The position numbers and the translations under genes were made by a program. The notes under the pieces are model-generated. The model ran no database searches and was not told the origin of the DNA. It saw nothing but the letters and a program-made list of their open reading frames with translations. From assembly GCA_017474455.1 (NCBI GenBank), contig JAFVHP010000011.1:62001-126000 (forward strand): a stretch of DNA of 64,000 nt, in the 5' to 3' direction. This document shows, in pieces, positions 1 through 7,595 of the stretch (position 1 is the first letter of the stretch; the number at the start of each line of letters is the position of its first letter). This DNA is from Lachnospiraceae bacterium. GTDB lineage: Bacteria; Bacillota; Clostridia; Lachnospirales; Lachnospiraceae.

Positions 1-124
1 CTACGCCGACTTCATCCGCAAGACCGGCCTTCTCAATTTCTGACTTGAAGGTCTCCAGGATCTTGTTCGATCCGGATGACTGACATCCTGTGCCGCCGCA
101 TACAAGTACATGTGATCGGTACAT
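1..124 (-). CDS. hndC: NAD(P)-reducing [FeFe] hydrogenase flavoprotein subunit (HndC/NuoF-like), N-terminal fragment
   Basis: Only the first 41 codons are present; the gene runs off the left edge. The readable start has the pattern VLVCGGTGCQSSGSN, the thioredoxin-like [2Fe-2S] segment that begins HndC/HydB-type NADH-binding subunits, with C9 and C14 as likely cluster ligands. In this family the missing part holds FMN, NAD(P) and further Fe-S sites and passes electrons between pyridine nucleotide and the catalytic subunit in the cytoplasm. A GGGAGGGA ribosome site lies six bases before the ATG. It is the last visible gene of a minus-strand operon after hndA, a small ATPase gene and hndB, the usual order of clostridial hnd clusters. 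The family call is strong; the exact subunit name is inferred from order. Confidence 0.85.
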   Translation of the reverse strand, partial: MYRSHVLVCGGTGCQSSGSNKILETFKSEIEKAGLADEVGV

Positions 125-166
125 ATAAAATCCCTCCCAAAATTAATATTTTTTAGTCAGTGACTG

Positions 167-535
167 TTATACCTCGGGGATTACATAGTCTGAAACGATC
201 TGTCCGCGGATCAGGTGCTTCTCAACTACTTCAGCAGCCTTGTCAGCGTTCATGTGAACATATGTAACCTTGGGCTCGCCGGCTTTGTAGACCTCAACGA
301 TGGGTTCAAATCTGCACATGCCGATGCAGCCTGTCTGTGTGACGACGACGTCATTAAGGCCTTTTTCCTGTACGAGCTCAGCAAACTTGTTGAGAACAGG
401 ACGCGCGCCTGCGGCGATTCCGCAGGTGGCCATACCGACAACTACGCGGGTCTGCTTTTCATCATTGTCCTCACGCAGATTGATCTGGCCCTGTACTCTC
501 TCGCGAATTTTCTTCAGTTCCTCAAGAGATTTCAT
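167..535 (-). CDS. hndB: Thioredoxin-like [2Fe-2S] ferredoxin subunit of hydrogenase (HndB-like)
   Basis: A 122-residue protein with a short helical N-terminus (residues 1-30) followed by a thioredoxin-like ferredoxin fold. The cysteines that stand out are C38 in VVVGMATCGIAAGA and C70/C74 in TGCIGMC, the spacing of HndB-type subunits of NADP-reducing hydrogenases. The family carries electrons inside the Hnd complex; the fold is close to the N-terminus of the neighbouring hndC product. Only three cluster cysteines are obvious, so the fourth ligand is uncertain, as in other short HndB proteins. GGAGGA lies just before the ATG. It sits between the ATPase gene and hndC with short gaps, so cotranscription is likely. 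Confidence 0.85.
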   Translation of the reverse strand: MKSLEELKKIRERVQGQINLREDNDEKQTRVVVGMATCGIAAGARPVLNKFAELVQEKGLNDVVVTQTGCIGMCRFEPIVEVYKAGEPKVTYVHMNADKAAEVVEKHLIRGQIVSDYVIPEV

Positions 536-568
536 TTTTCCTCCAATCTTTCCTTCCTTAATAATAGT

Positions 569-1129
569 TCAGATCGTTTTGCCGTCCAGGACTTCGGCTA
601 TGTTTTCTTCCAGATACTCTGATATATACGCCGAGACCTCGGGCTCCTGGAAGGAGATATCATCACCGAGTATCTCACGCAGTTCAGCTGTATCCAGCTC
701 AAAAGCATTGCCGTCATATCCGAAACGGAAGGTGAACCGGATATCCTCATGCATCATGATGAGGGTCTTGATGGTTCCGGATATATCCCCAAGCGGCATT
801 CTGTCTACGTTTGTCAGTCCGAAAACGGCTCTGACCGTTGTTCCCTCTCCCTTGACCGAATCGATCTCAAAACTTCCGCCGGACAGTTCGGCAGCCAGCT
901 TGAAAAACGGCACGCCAAGACCGACCTTGCGGGTGGTGCGGGTGGTAAAAAAAGGATCGATAACATGCGCTACCTGTTCCTTGTCCATCCCGAAGCCGTC
1001 ATCGATGATCAGGACAGTCAGCCTGTCAGCCGCAGAGTCCGCAGAAACATCTATTGTAATATGATCTGCTTCGGCGCGGACCGAATTCTCGGCGACGTCC
1101 AGTATATTGAGAGAGATTTCGGGCATCAT
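569..1129 (-). CDS. Histidine-kinase-like ATP-binding protein of the hydrogenase operon
   Basis: 186 residues. Residues 1-105 form a GHKL (histidine kinase/Hsp90-type) ATPase core with an N box around D11-N15 (DVAENS), a G1 box at DDGFGM (43-48) and a G2 box near GLGVPF (70-75). No histidine phosphoacceptor domain is present. The C-terminal 80 residues are acidic with no motif I recognise. Such stand-alone GHKL proteins are commonly encoded between hndA and hndB in clostridial hydrogenase operons; their job there is not established to my knowledge, and a regulatory or assembly role is an inference. The start follows the hndA stop by three bases and has no clear Shine-Dalgarno, so translational coupling to hndA is likely. 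Two ATG codons are adjacent (1129, 1126). Confidence 0.8.
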   Translation of the reverse strand: MMPEISLNILDVAENSVRAEADHITIDVSADSAADRLTVLIIDDGFGMDKEQVAHVIDPFFTTRTTRKVGLGVPFFKLAAELSGGSFEIDSVKGEGTTVRAVFGLTNVDRMPLGDISGTIKTLIMMHEDIRFTFRFGYDGNAFELDTAELREILGDDISFQEPEVSAYISEYLEENIAEVLDGKTI

Positions 1130-1132
1130 GGC

Positions 1133-1636
1133 TTATTCGTACTTGGCAAGGATGCCGGCGACCTGATCCGGAGTCATGCGGCCGTAAACATCATCGTTTA
1201 CCAGCATAACGGGAGCAAGGCCGCATGCGCCGACACAGCGGCACGCGTCAAGAGAGAACTTGCCGTCATCGGTGCATTCTCCGTTGTCGATATTCAGTGA
1301 TGTCTTGATCTTTTCAAGAACGTCACCGCTTCCCTTAACATAGCATGCTGTACCAAGGCATACGGAGATCTAGTATTTGCCCTTGGGATTGAGCGTGAAC
1401 TGGGAATAGAATGTGGAAACTCCGTAAACCTTCTCAAGCGGAACATCCAGTTCGGTGGCGATCATCGTCTGGACTTCGATCGGAAGATATCCGTAGATTT
1501 CCTGCGCTTTCTGCAGGATAGGCATCAGAGCGCCTGGTTCATCGTGCTTTTCCGCGATGAAGGCCTTGAGCTGCTCTTCCTGTTCAGGCGTTCCGGCAAA
1601 GCGTACACCGGATGTTGAACCTGCATTTGGACACAT
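1133..1636 (-). pseudogene. hndA: NADH-dehydrogenase 24 kDa-like hydrogenase subunit (HndA/NuoE) interrupted by amber codon
   Basis: The reading frame from the ATG at 1636 to TAA at 1133 encodes a full-length NuoE/HndA-type [2Fe-2S] subunit (167 sense codons plus one internal stop). Codon 89 (1372-1370) is TAG, immediately after FTLNPKGKY and immediately before ISVCLGTACY, a place that is contiguous in the family. All four cluster cysteines (C93, C98, C134, C138 counting the TAG as a residue) lie after the stop, so the 88-residue product would keep only the helical N-terminal domain and bind no cluster. The downstream frame is intact and well conserved, so the lesion is recent, an error in the sequence, or read through. 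TAG also ends two ordinary genes in this window (20884 and 25076), which argues against reassignment. A GGAGGGA ribosome site precedes the ATG. Confidence 0.85.
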
Positions 1637-1911
1637 AAAAATCCCTCCTTATAATAGGTGAACATTATTTTGCAATGATATTTTAGCATATGAAACTCTG
1701 ATAGGAAAATAACAATCTTAAAAGACATTTATGCAGTTGTTTTTTTAGACATACAATCCCTGTACCTGGCATACGCTTTCATGGTATCCTTAAATCAGTC
1801 CTGAACAGGCGCTTTAAGCCGGATGAACGCGCTGTGGATGCCGGAGCCTGACGGAAGGATATTATCACTGTCATATTTTGGAAGATGTCTTTTTTTTACC
1901 GGAGGGATCAC

Positions 1912-2274
1912 ATGACGATCAATGATGTTAAGGAACTGATTCACGCAAATGTACTTTGCGGAGAAGAATATCTGGACAAAGAAGTCCATGCCGCCTGCGG
2001 CTCGGATATGATGAGCGACGTCCTGGCGTTCGTAAAGGACCAGGCGGTGCTGCTTACCGGACTGTGCAACCCGCAGGTGATCCGCACGGCCATGATGATG
2101 GATATCATCTGTGTTGTTTTTGTACGTTCCAAACACCCCACGGAAGATATGATCGAAATGGCGGAAGACGCCGGCATCGTTGTTCTGGAGACCGGGCACA
2201 GGATGTTTTCTTCCTGCGGGATCCTTTACGCGAACGGTTTGAGGGGAGGCAAGGATTATGAGCGACTCCATTGA
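1912..2274 (+). CDS. DRTGG-domain protein (first of two in H-cluster sensor module)
   Basis: 120 residues, matching the DRTGG domain: an alternating beta/alpha fold with the hydrophobic pattern AVLLTGLCNPQVIRTAMMMD in the middle and IVVLETGH near the end. DRTGG domains occur next to CBS domains and phosphotransacetylases and are thought to bind a small ligand; no catalytic motif is visible. The start at 1912 is preceded by CCGGAGGGATCAC; an in-frame ATG at 1885 lies upstream of that ribosome site and is unlikely. The gene is the first of a tight plus-strand run (anti-sigma-like ATPase, H-cluster protein, second DRTGG, PHP). Its stop overlaps the next start by 17 bases. The ligand is unknown; a nucleotide is one guess. 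Confidence 0.75.
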   Translation: MTINDVKELIHANVLCGEEYLDKEVHAACGSDMMSDVLAFVKDQAVLLTGLCNPQVIRTAMMMDIICVVFVRSKHPTEDMIEMAEDAGIVVLETGHRMFSSCGILYANGLRGGKDYERLH

Positions 2275-2683
2275 ACTGGTATATGAAGTTTCAGGCGATG
2301 ATTTTACCAGGGCAGGAGAAGCTTCTTCCGACGTAAAAAAGAAGCTCAAGCTGATGGGCGTCCATCATGACATCATCCGCAAGGTCTCCATAGCCATGTA
2401 TGAAGGCGAGATCAACATGGTCATCCATGCGAACGGCGGGACCATCACAGTCGTTGTTTCGGATACGGATGTCACCATGGTGCTGGCGGACACCGGCCCG
2501 GGTATCCCGGATATCGAAAAAGCCATGACGGCAGGCTATTCGACTGCCCCGGAAAATGTCAGGAACCTCGGCTTCGGGGCCGGCATGGGCCTTCCCAATA
2601 TGAAGAAATACAGTGATGAATTCAATATCGAGTCGACGGTAGGCGTCGGCACGACCGTAACCATGAAAGTTTATCTGCAGTGA
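2258..2683 (+). CDS. Anti-sigma-factor-type ATP-binding protein (RsbW-like GHKL)
   Basis: 141 residues, essentially one GHKL ATPase domain. The N box runs from E49 to N58 (EGEINMVIHAN), G1 is DTGPGI (78-83), and G2 is GFGAGMGL (105-112). The length and lack of a dimerisation or sensor region match RsbW/SpoIIAB-type serine kinases and anti-sigma factors, not sensor kinases. In this setting, beside an H-cluster protein and DRTGG proteins, it is a candidate signalling output, for example phosphorylating or sequestering a partner; that is inference, and no partner sigma or STAS gene is in the window. GGGGAGG precedes the ATG, and the start overlaps the end of the DRTGG gene, implying coupled translation. 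Confidence 0.8.
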   Translation: MSDSIELVYEVSGDDFTRAGEASSDVKKKLKLMGVHHDIIRKVSIAMYEGEINMVIHANGGTITVVVSDTDVTMVLADTGPGIPDIEKAMTAGYSTAPENVRNLGFGAGMGLPNMKKYSDEFNIESTVGVGTTVTMKVYLQ

Positions 2684-2713
2684 CCGGCTTATACCAGTCT
2701 GGTCAGAGGAATT

Positions 2714-3976
2714 ATGCAAATGGCCGATAAGTTTATGCACTCCGTCCATCTGGATGAGAGCAAATGCGTTGGATGCACCAACTGTATCAAGCGCTGCCCG
2801 ACAGGGGCTATCCGTGTACGTAACGGCAAGGCGCAGATCACGAAAGAAAGCTGCATCGACTGCGGAGAATGTATCCGTACCTGTCAGCATAATGCAAAGA
2901 TCCCGATCTATGACCCGCTTTCGGTAATGGATAATTACAAATATAAGGTCGCTCTGCCTGCACCTTCGCTGTACGGGCAGTTCAATAACCTGAACGACAG
3001 CAATATCGTCCTCACAGCGCTCCTTCTGATGGGCTTTGACGATGTGTTTGAAGTGGGTGCGGCTGCCGAGATCGTTTCCATGATGACCAGGGACTATGTG
3101 AAGAATCATAAAGAACAGTGGCCGCTGATCTCAACAGCCTGTCCCGCAATCGTTAAGCTGATCCGCGTCCGTTTTCCCGGTCTGATCGATCAGCTTCTGC
3201 CGATCCAGCCTCCGGTCGAGATCGCGGCAACACTGGCAAGGCGCCGGGCGATGGAACAGACCGGCCTGCCCTCCGAGGACATAGGAATCTTTTTTATTTC
3301 TCCGTGTCCGGCGAAGACGACTGCCTGCAGGAGTCCGATCGGCGTGGAAAAAACCGATGTTGACGCTGTGCTCGCGATCAAAGATGTATATGTCAGGCTC
3401 CTGCCGTTCATGGATCATGCGGCACAGGATCCGCTCGATATAGCCGCCGCCGGCAGGATCGGTGTAGGCTGGGGTATCAGCGGCGGTGAGGCGGCGGGCC
3501 TGATCAATGATGAATACCTGGCGGCCGACGGCATAGAAAACTGTATAAGGGTCCTGGAGGATCTTGAGGATGAAAAATTCTCGACACTCCAGTTTGTTGA
3601 ACTGGACGCCTGCGCCGGAGGATGTGTAGGCGGACTGCTTACTGTGGAAAACCCCTATATCGCCAAAGTCAAACTGTCCAGGCTGAGGAAGTACCTGCCT
3701 GTAGCCAAAACGCATGTGTCGATCCCGAATTTCGGTTACTGGGAATATATTCCGGAATATGAAGACGTCTATTCGCTGGGCAAGAATATGGCTGAGAATC
3801 TGAGCAAACTTGCCCAGATCGAGGAACTGACGGAACGATTCCCCGGCATCGACTGCGGCAGCTGCGGTTCGCCCAGCTGCAGGGCGCTCGCGGAAGACAT
3901 CGTCAGAGGCCTGGCGACGGAGGACGACTGTATCCATGTATGTTTTGACAAGTATAAAAAGGGAGAAAATCAATGA
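2714..3976 (+). CDS. [FeFe]-hydrogenase-like H-cluster protein with N-terminal ferredoxin and C-terminal Fe-S domain (sensory-type)
   Basis: 420 residues. Residues 18-57 hold two CxxCxxCxxxC [4Fe-4S] motifs (C18, 21, 24, 28 and C47, 50, 53, 57). Residues 77-335 are an [FeFe]-hydrogenase large-subunit domain with all four expected H-cluster cysteines: C143 in STACPA, C198 in SPCPAK, C300 and C304 in DACAGGC. The L2 motif lacks the usual glutamate after the lysine (KTTAC), and L3 is shorter than in catalytic enzymes, as in putative sensory groups. Residues 381-406 have a CxxCx4Cx16C Fe-S motif. No PAS or kinase domain is fused, unlike classical HydS; output is probably supplied in trans by the adjacent ATPase. 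It overlaps the next start by four bases (ATGA). Hydrogen or redox sensing is inferred, not shown. Confidence 0.85.
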   Translation: MQMADKFMHSVHLDESKCVGCTNCIKRCPTGAIRVRNGKAQITKESCIDCGECIRTCQHNAKIPIYDPLSVMDNYKYKVALPAPSLYGQFNNLNDSNIVLTALLLMGFDDVFEVGAAAEIVSMMTRDYVKNHKEQWPLISTACPAIVKLIRVRFPGLIDQLLPIQPPVEIAATLARRRAMEQTGLPSEDIGIFFISPCPAKTTACRSPIGVEKTDVDAVLAIKDVYVRLLPFMDHAAQDPLDIAAAGRIGVGWGISGGEAAGLINDEYLAADGIENCIRVLEDLEDEKFSTLQFVELDACAGGCVGGLLTVENPYIAKVKLSRLRKYLPVAKTHVSIPNFGYWEYIPEYEDVYSLGKNMAENLSKLAQIEELTERFPGIDCGSCGSPSCRALAEDIVRGLATEDDCIHVCFDKYKKGENQ

Positions 3977-4305
3977 CGGTCGGTGAACTTTGTGACAGCG
4001 GGAAGTTTAAAGTGATCAACAGAGGGGACGATACGGACAGGCAGATCGGCGCCGTATTCTGCTGCGACCTCTTAAGCATAGCGATGAGCCGCGGGATCGA
4101 GGATGCTGCCTGGGTGACCGTAATGGGGAACATCAATACGGTCGCGGTCATGGCACTGACGGATATGGCACTTATCGTCCTGGCTGAGGGAGTACAGATG
4201 GACGCGCCCGGCCTTGCGAAGGCACAGGAAGAGGGCAGCTGTGTGCTCGCTTCCGAAAAGCCGATCTTTGATATCGCGCTTGAGATCCATGAACTGATCA
4301 GCTGA
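3973..4305 (+). CDS. DRTGG-domain protein (second)
   Basis: 110 residues, one DRTGG-like domain. It opens with a short segment ending in FKVINRGDDTDRQIGAVFCC, then alternating hydrophobic strands (WVTVMGNINTVAVMAL, ALIVLAEG) and a final strand-helix pair. It resembles the DRTGG protein at the head of the operon in size and layout but not closely in sequence, so the two may form a heteromer. The ATG overlaps the stop of the H-cluster gene (ATGA), a strong sign of translational coupling and probable stoichiometric partnership. No catalytic residues are visible. The ligand and role are unknown; signal integration with the H-cluster protein is inferred from this gene order. Confidence 0.75.
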   Translation: MTVGELCDSGKFKVINRGDDTDRQIGAVFCCDLLSIAMSRGIEDAAWVTVMGNINTVAVMALTDMALIVLAEGVQMDAPGLAKAQEEGSCVLASEKPIFDIALEIHELIS

Positions 4306-4319
4306 CTGGATACCATATA

Positions 4320-5060
4320 ATGGGAAACAGTAAATACAGGCTTCCGTACGACCTGCACATGCATTCCTGTCTCTCGCCCTGCGGGGATATGGATATGACG
4401 CCGAACAATATCGCCGGGATGTGTGCCGTCAAGGAACTGAAGATCATAGCGCTTACAGATCATAATACGGGCAGGAATGTTCCTGCCCTTTTAAAAACCG
4501 CGTCCGAATACGGGCTCATCGTAATACCGGGAATGGAACTGACGACAATGGAAGAAGTACATGTCGTCTGTCTTTTCCCGGAAGCGGAAAACCTCCTGGA
4601 ATTTGACAGGTTTGTCTATGAGCATCTGATCAAAGTCAGGAACCGGCCGGAGTTTTTCGGTGAACAGGTCCAGATGGATGAAAATGACGAACCGGTCGCG
4701 GAGGAACCGTATCTTCTGATCAACGCCACAGATATTACTTTTGACGGGGTCCATGACCTGGTCCAAAGTTTTGGCGGCCTGGCTATCCCTGCCCATCTGG
4801 ATAAATCAACGACCTCCCTCTTGAGCAATCTCGGATTTATTCCACCTGATTCGAAATTTACCTGTGCCGAGATCAAGGATCCTGAACGCATCGATGCACT
4901 GAAAGAAGAGCACCCTTATCTGCAGGGGTGCCGTATCATAACGGATTCGGACGCCCATAACCTGGCGGATATTGCTGAACCTGTGCGTTTTCTGGAATTT
5001 GATACGGAAGAACCTTCTCCTGCGGAGATCCTCCGGCTTCTTGAGACACCGGACCGGTAA
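4320..5060 (+). CDS. PHP-domain metal-dependent phosphoesterase (TrpH/YciV-like)
   Basis: 246 residues. The PHP signature is clear: DLHMHSCLSPCGD at the start (metal ligands H14, H16), ALTDHNTG with the third metal site, and the later IPAHLDKS and ITDSDAHNL motifs. PHP proteins of this size hydrolyse phosphomonoesters or short nucleotides such as 3',5'-bisphosphates using two or three metal ions in the cytoplasm. An inserted segment of about 80 residues between the second and third motifs is typical of the clostridial type found next to H-cluster proteins. It begins 14 bases after the second DRTGG gene and ends the module. Its substrate is not evident; degradation of a nucleotide signal sensed by the DRTGG proteins would fit but is speculation. 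Confidence 0.85.
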   Translation: MGNSKYRLPYDLHMHSCLSPCGDMDMTPNNIAGMCAVKELKIIALTDHNTGRNVPALLKTASEYGLIVIPGMELTTMEEVHVVCLFPEAENLLEFDRFVYEHLIKVRNRPEFFGEQVQMDENDEPVAEEPYLLINATDITFDGVHDLVQSFGGLAIPAHLDKSTTSLLSNLGFIPPDSKFTCAEIKDPERIDALKEEHPYLQGCRIITDSDAHNLADIAEPVRFLEFDTEEPSPAEILRLLETPDR

Positions 5061-5160
5061 GTTTTTCTAACAGTATCCAACCGATTTTTAAACTTGATAA
5101 ATCATGTAATAACCCCAAATTTTTGGTAAATTCTACCATTTTTCTTTTTGATTTCAGGTA

Positions 5161-5190
5161 TTGTTTTGGACATTATTCTGATATTATAAT
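5161..5190 (+). promoter_or_regulatory. Probable sigma-A promoter of first binding-protein gene
   Basis: TTGTTT, 18-base spacer, TATAAT (5185-5190), about 65 bases before the start codon. The -10 is consensus; the -35 is weaker. It suggests the lipoprotein is transcribed apart from the H-cluster module upstream. Confidence 0.55.
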
Positions 5191-5255
5191 TATTGCGTCC
5201 GGGAATATCCGGCAGTTTTTGCAGCATTGTTAATATTCATCGAAGGGAGAAACAA

Positions 5256-6857
5256 ATGAAGAGAAAGATCATGGCAGGTTTGCTGTCGGCAGCAGTTCTT
5301 GTTGCAGCCCTGACAGCATGCGACGCAGGAGCGGCTGCTACAACAGCCCCTGCGGAAGATGCTGCTGCAGCTGTTGAGGAAGCAGCGGAAGCAGTAGAAG
5401 AAGCGGCAGAAGAGGTCGCTGAAGTTGCCGAAGCGGCTTCAGAAGAATGGGAAGGTGATGTTGACGAGATCAATATCCTTTTCTTTGACCTCAGAGGTGT
5501 AGGCGAGAATTCAAAAGAAGTCCTTGATGCAATGAACGAGATCACAGCTAAGAAGGCAGGCGTCAAGATCGCCCAGGCCAGGTTCGGAGCTGTTGCTGAA
5601 TACGGCAACGCTGTCAGCCTTGCGCTTTCATCAGGTGAACAGCTCGACGTTGTCGGCCTTTTCCCTGCTGATCCGGCCAGCTTCCAGGCTATGGTCGCGA
5701 ACGGCCAGCTGATGGATATCACAGACCTTATGGAAGAGTACGGCAAAGAGACCCTCGATATGATGGGCGACTATATCTACGGCATGTCCAACAACGGCCG
5801 TATCCTCGGCCTTCCCTGCTGGCGTAATTATTCCTCAGCCCTTTACCTCATTATGAGAAACGATGTTCTTGAGGATCTTGGCCTGATGGAAAAGGCACAG
5901 GCTATGACATCCTGGTCTGAAATGGAAGAGATCTGGGCAGCAGTCGCTGAAAGCGGATTCAACGGTTCCGAATTCGGCAGCTACAGGCAGCAGGCAGGCA
6001 CACTGTTGAACGCAGACAAGTTTGCAGATGCGAAGCCTTATGACAACCTGAGCGACGCGTACGGCCTGGTGTTTACGGATGGAGAGGGTAACGTTTCCCT
6101 TACGCTTGAGAATCCTGATTATATTGAATCCCTTGAAGCCCAGAAGGGCTATTGGGATAACGGATGGGTCTACAAGGATGCCCTCACGACAGAAGAGCAT
6201 GTTGATACTCTGACCAAGGCCGGCATCATCTTCTCATCCTTCCAGACTTCCGAAATGGGTGTTGAGACTTCCAAGAAGGAAGCTACAGGGTATGATGAGA
6301 CCTGTATCGAAGTTTCCAAGAACATGCTTGGTTCTTCCTATGTCAATAAGTTCGGTATGGCTGTTCCCGTTACAGCACAGGAACCTGAAGCAGCGGTCCG
6401 CTGGCTGAACGCGGTCTGGACAGATCCTGAACTCGAGAACCTCCTGATCTGGGGTATCGAAGGAAGAGACTATGTCGTGACCGAGACCGGCGAAGCTGAT
6501 TTCCCTGAAGGCTCAGACGGCAACGTTCCTTACCATGGTGCGGATTTCGTCATGGGCAACTATTTCAATGCTTATCCTTGGGCAGGCAACGGCGGCGATT
6601 TCCGTCAGAAAGCCTTTGATTATCTGATGGATTCCGAGATCTCCCCTTACATGGGCTTCACAGCGGACAACAGCGAGCTGGCGAACACCATGACGGCGAT
6701 CAACTCTGTATTCCAGAAATATTCCAGAAGCATCCTGTTCGGCGCCTATGCTGACGGCGATATCGACAAGTATATTGCTGAACTGAAGACAGCAGGCGTT
6801 GATGAATATCTCGGGATCATGCAGAGCCAGCTGGATGCCTGGAGGGCAGCACAGTAA
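5256..6857 (+). CDS. Extracellular solute-binding lipoprotein, DUF3502 type (copy 1)
   Basis: 533 residues. A signal peptide ends in a lipobox (ALTAC, C22), so the mature protein is lipid-anchored outside the membrane. Residues 23-65 are an Ala/Glu-rich predicted helix (repeats such as EEAAEAVEEAAEE), then a binding domain starting DEINILFFDLRGVGEN. The last 30 residues (YIAELKTAGVDEYLG) match the C-terminal DUF3502 segment of large Firmicute oligosaccharide-binding proteins. Such proteins normally feed an ABC importer with two permeases and none is nearby. The ATG at 5256 follows GAAGGGAGA; a TTG at 5193 in the same frame would add a non-signal-like stretch before the signal peptide and is rejected. 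It is a paralogue of the genes at 8936 and 10776 but more distant. The ligand is unknown; C-glycosides are possible given the neighbours. Confidence 0.88.
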   Translation: MKRKIMAGLLSAAVLVAALTACDAGAAATTAPAEDAAAAVEEAAEAVEEAAEEVAEVAEAASEEWEGDVDEINILFFDLRGVGENSKEVLDAMNEITAKKAGVKIAQARFGAVAEYGNAVSLALSSGEQLDVVGLFPADPASFQAMVANGQLMDITDLMEEYGKETLDMMGDYIYGMSNNGRILGLPCWRNYSSALYLIMRNDVLEDLGLMEKAQAMTSWSEMEEIWAAVAESGFNGSEFGSYRQQAGTLLNADKFADAKPYDNLSDAYGLVFTDGEGNVSLTLENPDYIESLEAQKGYWDNGWVYKDALTTEEHVDTLTKAGIIFSSFQTSEMGVETSKKEATGYDETCIEVSKNMLGSSYVNKFGMAVPVTAQEPEAAVRWLNAVWTDPELENLLIWGIEGRDYVVTETGEADFPEGSDGNVPYHGADFVMGNYFNAYPWAGNGGDFRQKAFDYLMDSEISPYMGFTADNSELANTMTAINSVFQKYSRSILFGAYADGDIDKYIAELKTAGVDEYLGIMQSQLDAWRAAQ

Positions 6858-6898
6858 TCTGTTATGGATTATTTAAGGTTTTAAGAAATCGGTTGTAT

Positions 6899-6940
6899 AT
6901 CAAAAGGGAGACGGTTATCCGCCTCCCTTTTGATCTTTCA
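6899..6940 (+). terminator. Intrinsic terminator after binding-protein copy 1
   Basis: Long hairpin with arms ATCAAAAGGGAG and CTCCCTTTTGAT extended inward by CGG/CCG around a TTAT loop, one internal mismatch. It is followed by a T-containing tail but not a perfect T-run. Confidence 0.8.
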
Positions 6941-7021
6941 GCTGTTTTTCTGAGATAAATACAAAATTCCGGCGTGTTGTTAATGTTGACGGTTTTCGCG
7001 GTTCTATTGCAGGTAATGATA

Positions 7022-7030
7022 TGCTATAAT
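7022..7030 (+). promoter_or_regulatory. Extended -10 promoter of deglycosidase-like operon
   Basis: TGCTATAAT, a consensus extended -10 (TGn plus TATAAT), with no good -35 at 17-18 bases. It would give a 5' leader of about 90 bases before the 7126 start codon. Confidence 0.5.
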
Positions 7031-7125
7031 TCATATATTGTTTAAAGGTGATCTGTTAAAGGCATTATAAAAATATACACATTCATACAGATTTTCCTAA
7101 ACCGTCAAGAAAGGAGAATACTTTA

Positions 7126-7593
7126 ATGTTTGACAGTTATCTGATCAAAGAAGACAGTCTCCAGAATGTTGTTGAGGACGGAAAGGTGGCCGGGTTTAAA
7201 TTTGCAGTCCGTATTGCGGACTACCGCGGCTGTTATCTTTCCCTTCATAACGGCTATTACATTTCTGTGGATGATGTCGAGTACCCTAAAGAGGTACAGA
7301 AATTCGAGATCAACGGCAAGGCTCCCAGAGACTTCGAAGAGATCAAAAAGTGCGTATGGGAACACTGGGATTATGATGACTGGGGATGGGTCTATGTAGC
7401 AAAAGAAGGCGGCCTTGCCCCCGGAAAGCATCATATCGGACTGCAGCAGTCCATTCTTGCCCAGTACGGTTATTTCCCTGAGCATGATGAAGAATGGGTC
7501 AAGAATCCTCCGATCCCCGGAAAAGGTGCAGGAGCAGGAAAATCCATGTTCATCTGCTACTTCGATCTTGATCTTCAGGAAGGAGGCAAATAA
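7126..7593 (+). CDS. C-glycoside deglycosidase beta-subunit-like protein (DUF6379 type)
   Basis: 155 residues, predicted all-beta. The start MFDSYLIKEDSLQNV and the later motif IADYRGCYLSL match the small beta subunit of two-component C-glycoside deglycosidases (DgpB/CarB-type, DUF6379). In that family it pairs with a TIM-barrel alpha subunit and helps cleave the C-C bond of 3-oxo-C-glycosides such as 3-oxo-puerarin. The gene directly downstream is exactly such an alpha subunit, two bases after this stop, so the heteromer is very likely. GAAAGGAGAATA precedes the ATG. The first pathway step needs a Gfo/Idh-type oxidoreductase (DgpA), not found in this window. Family assignment is from recognition of the pattern; the substrate is not deducible. 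Confidence 0.75.
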   Translation: MFDSYLIKEDSLQNVVEDGKVAGFKFAVRIADYRGCYLSLHNGYYISVDDVEYPKEVQKFEINGKAPRDFEEIKKCVWEHWDYDDWGWVYVAKEGGLAPGKHHIGLQQSILAQYGYFPEHDEEWVKNPPIPGKGAGAGKSMFICYFDLDLQEGGK

Positions 7594-7595
7594 TA

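Noticed and set aside
300-1064. A 254-codon plus-strand frame, Ser/Arg/Pro-rich
   Set aside because: Composition is typical of the antisense of conserved genes; the minus-strand hndB and ATPase genes explain it.
749-1300. A 183-codon plus-strand frame across the hydrogenase ATPase and HndA genes
   Set aside because: It lies antisense to two recognisable conserved genes, has no ribosome site and no recognisable domain; it is a shadow frame.
1370-1372. TAG in hndA as a pyrrolysine or reassigned codon
   Set aside because: TAG ends ordinary genes at 20884 and 25076, and the residue at this position is not a catalytic one; error or nonsense is simpler.
1641-1760. A promoter for the hnd operon
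   Set aside because: AT-rich hexamers are present (such as TAAAAT and TATTAT) but no pair with correct spacing and a -35 was convincing.
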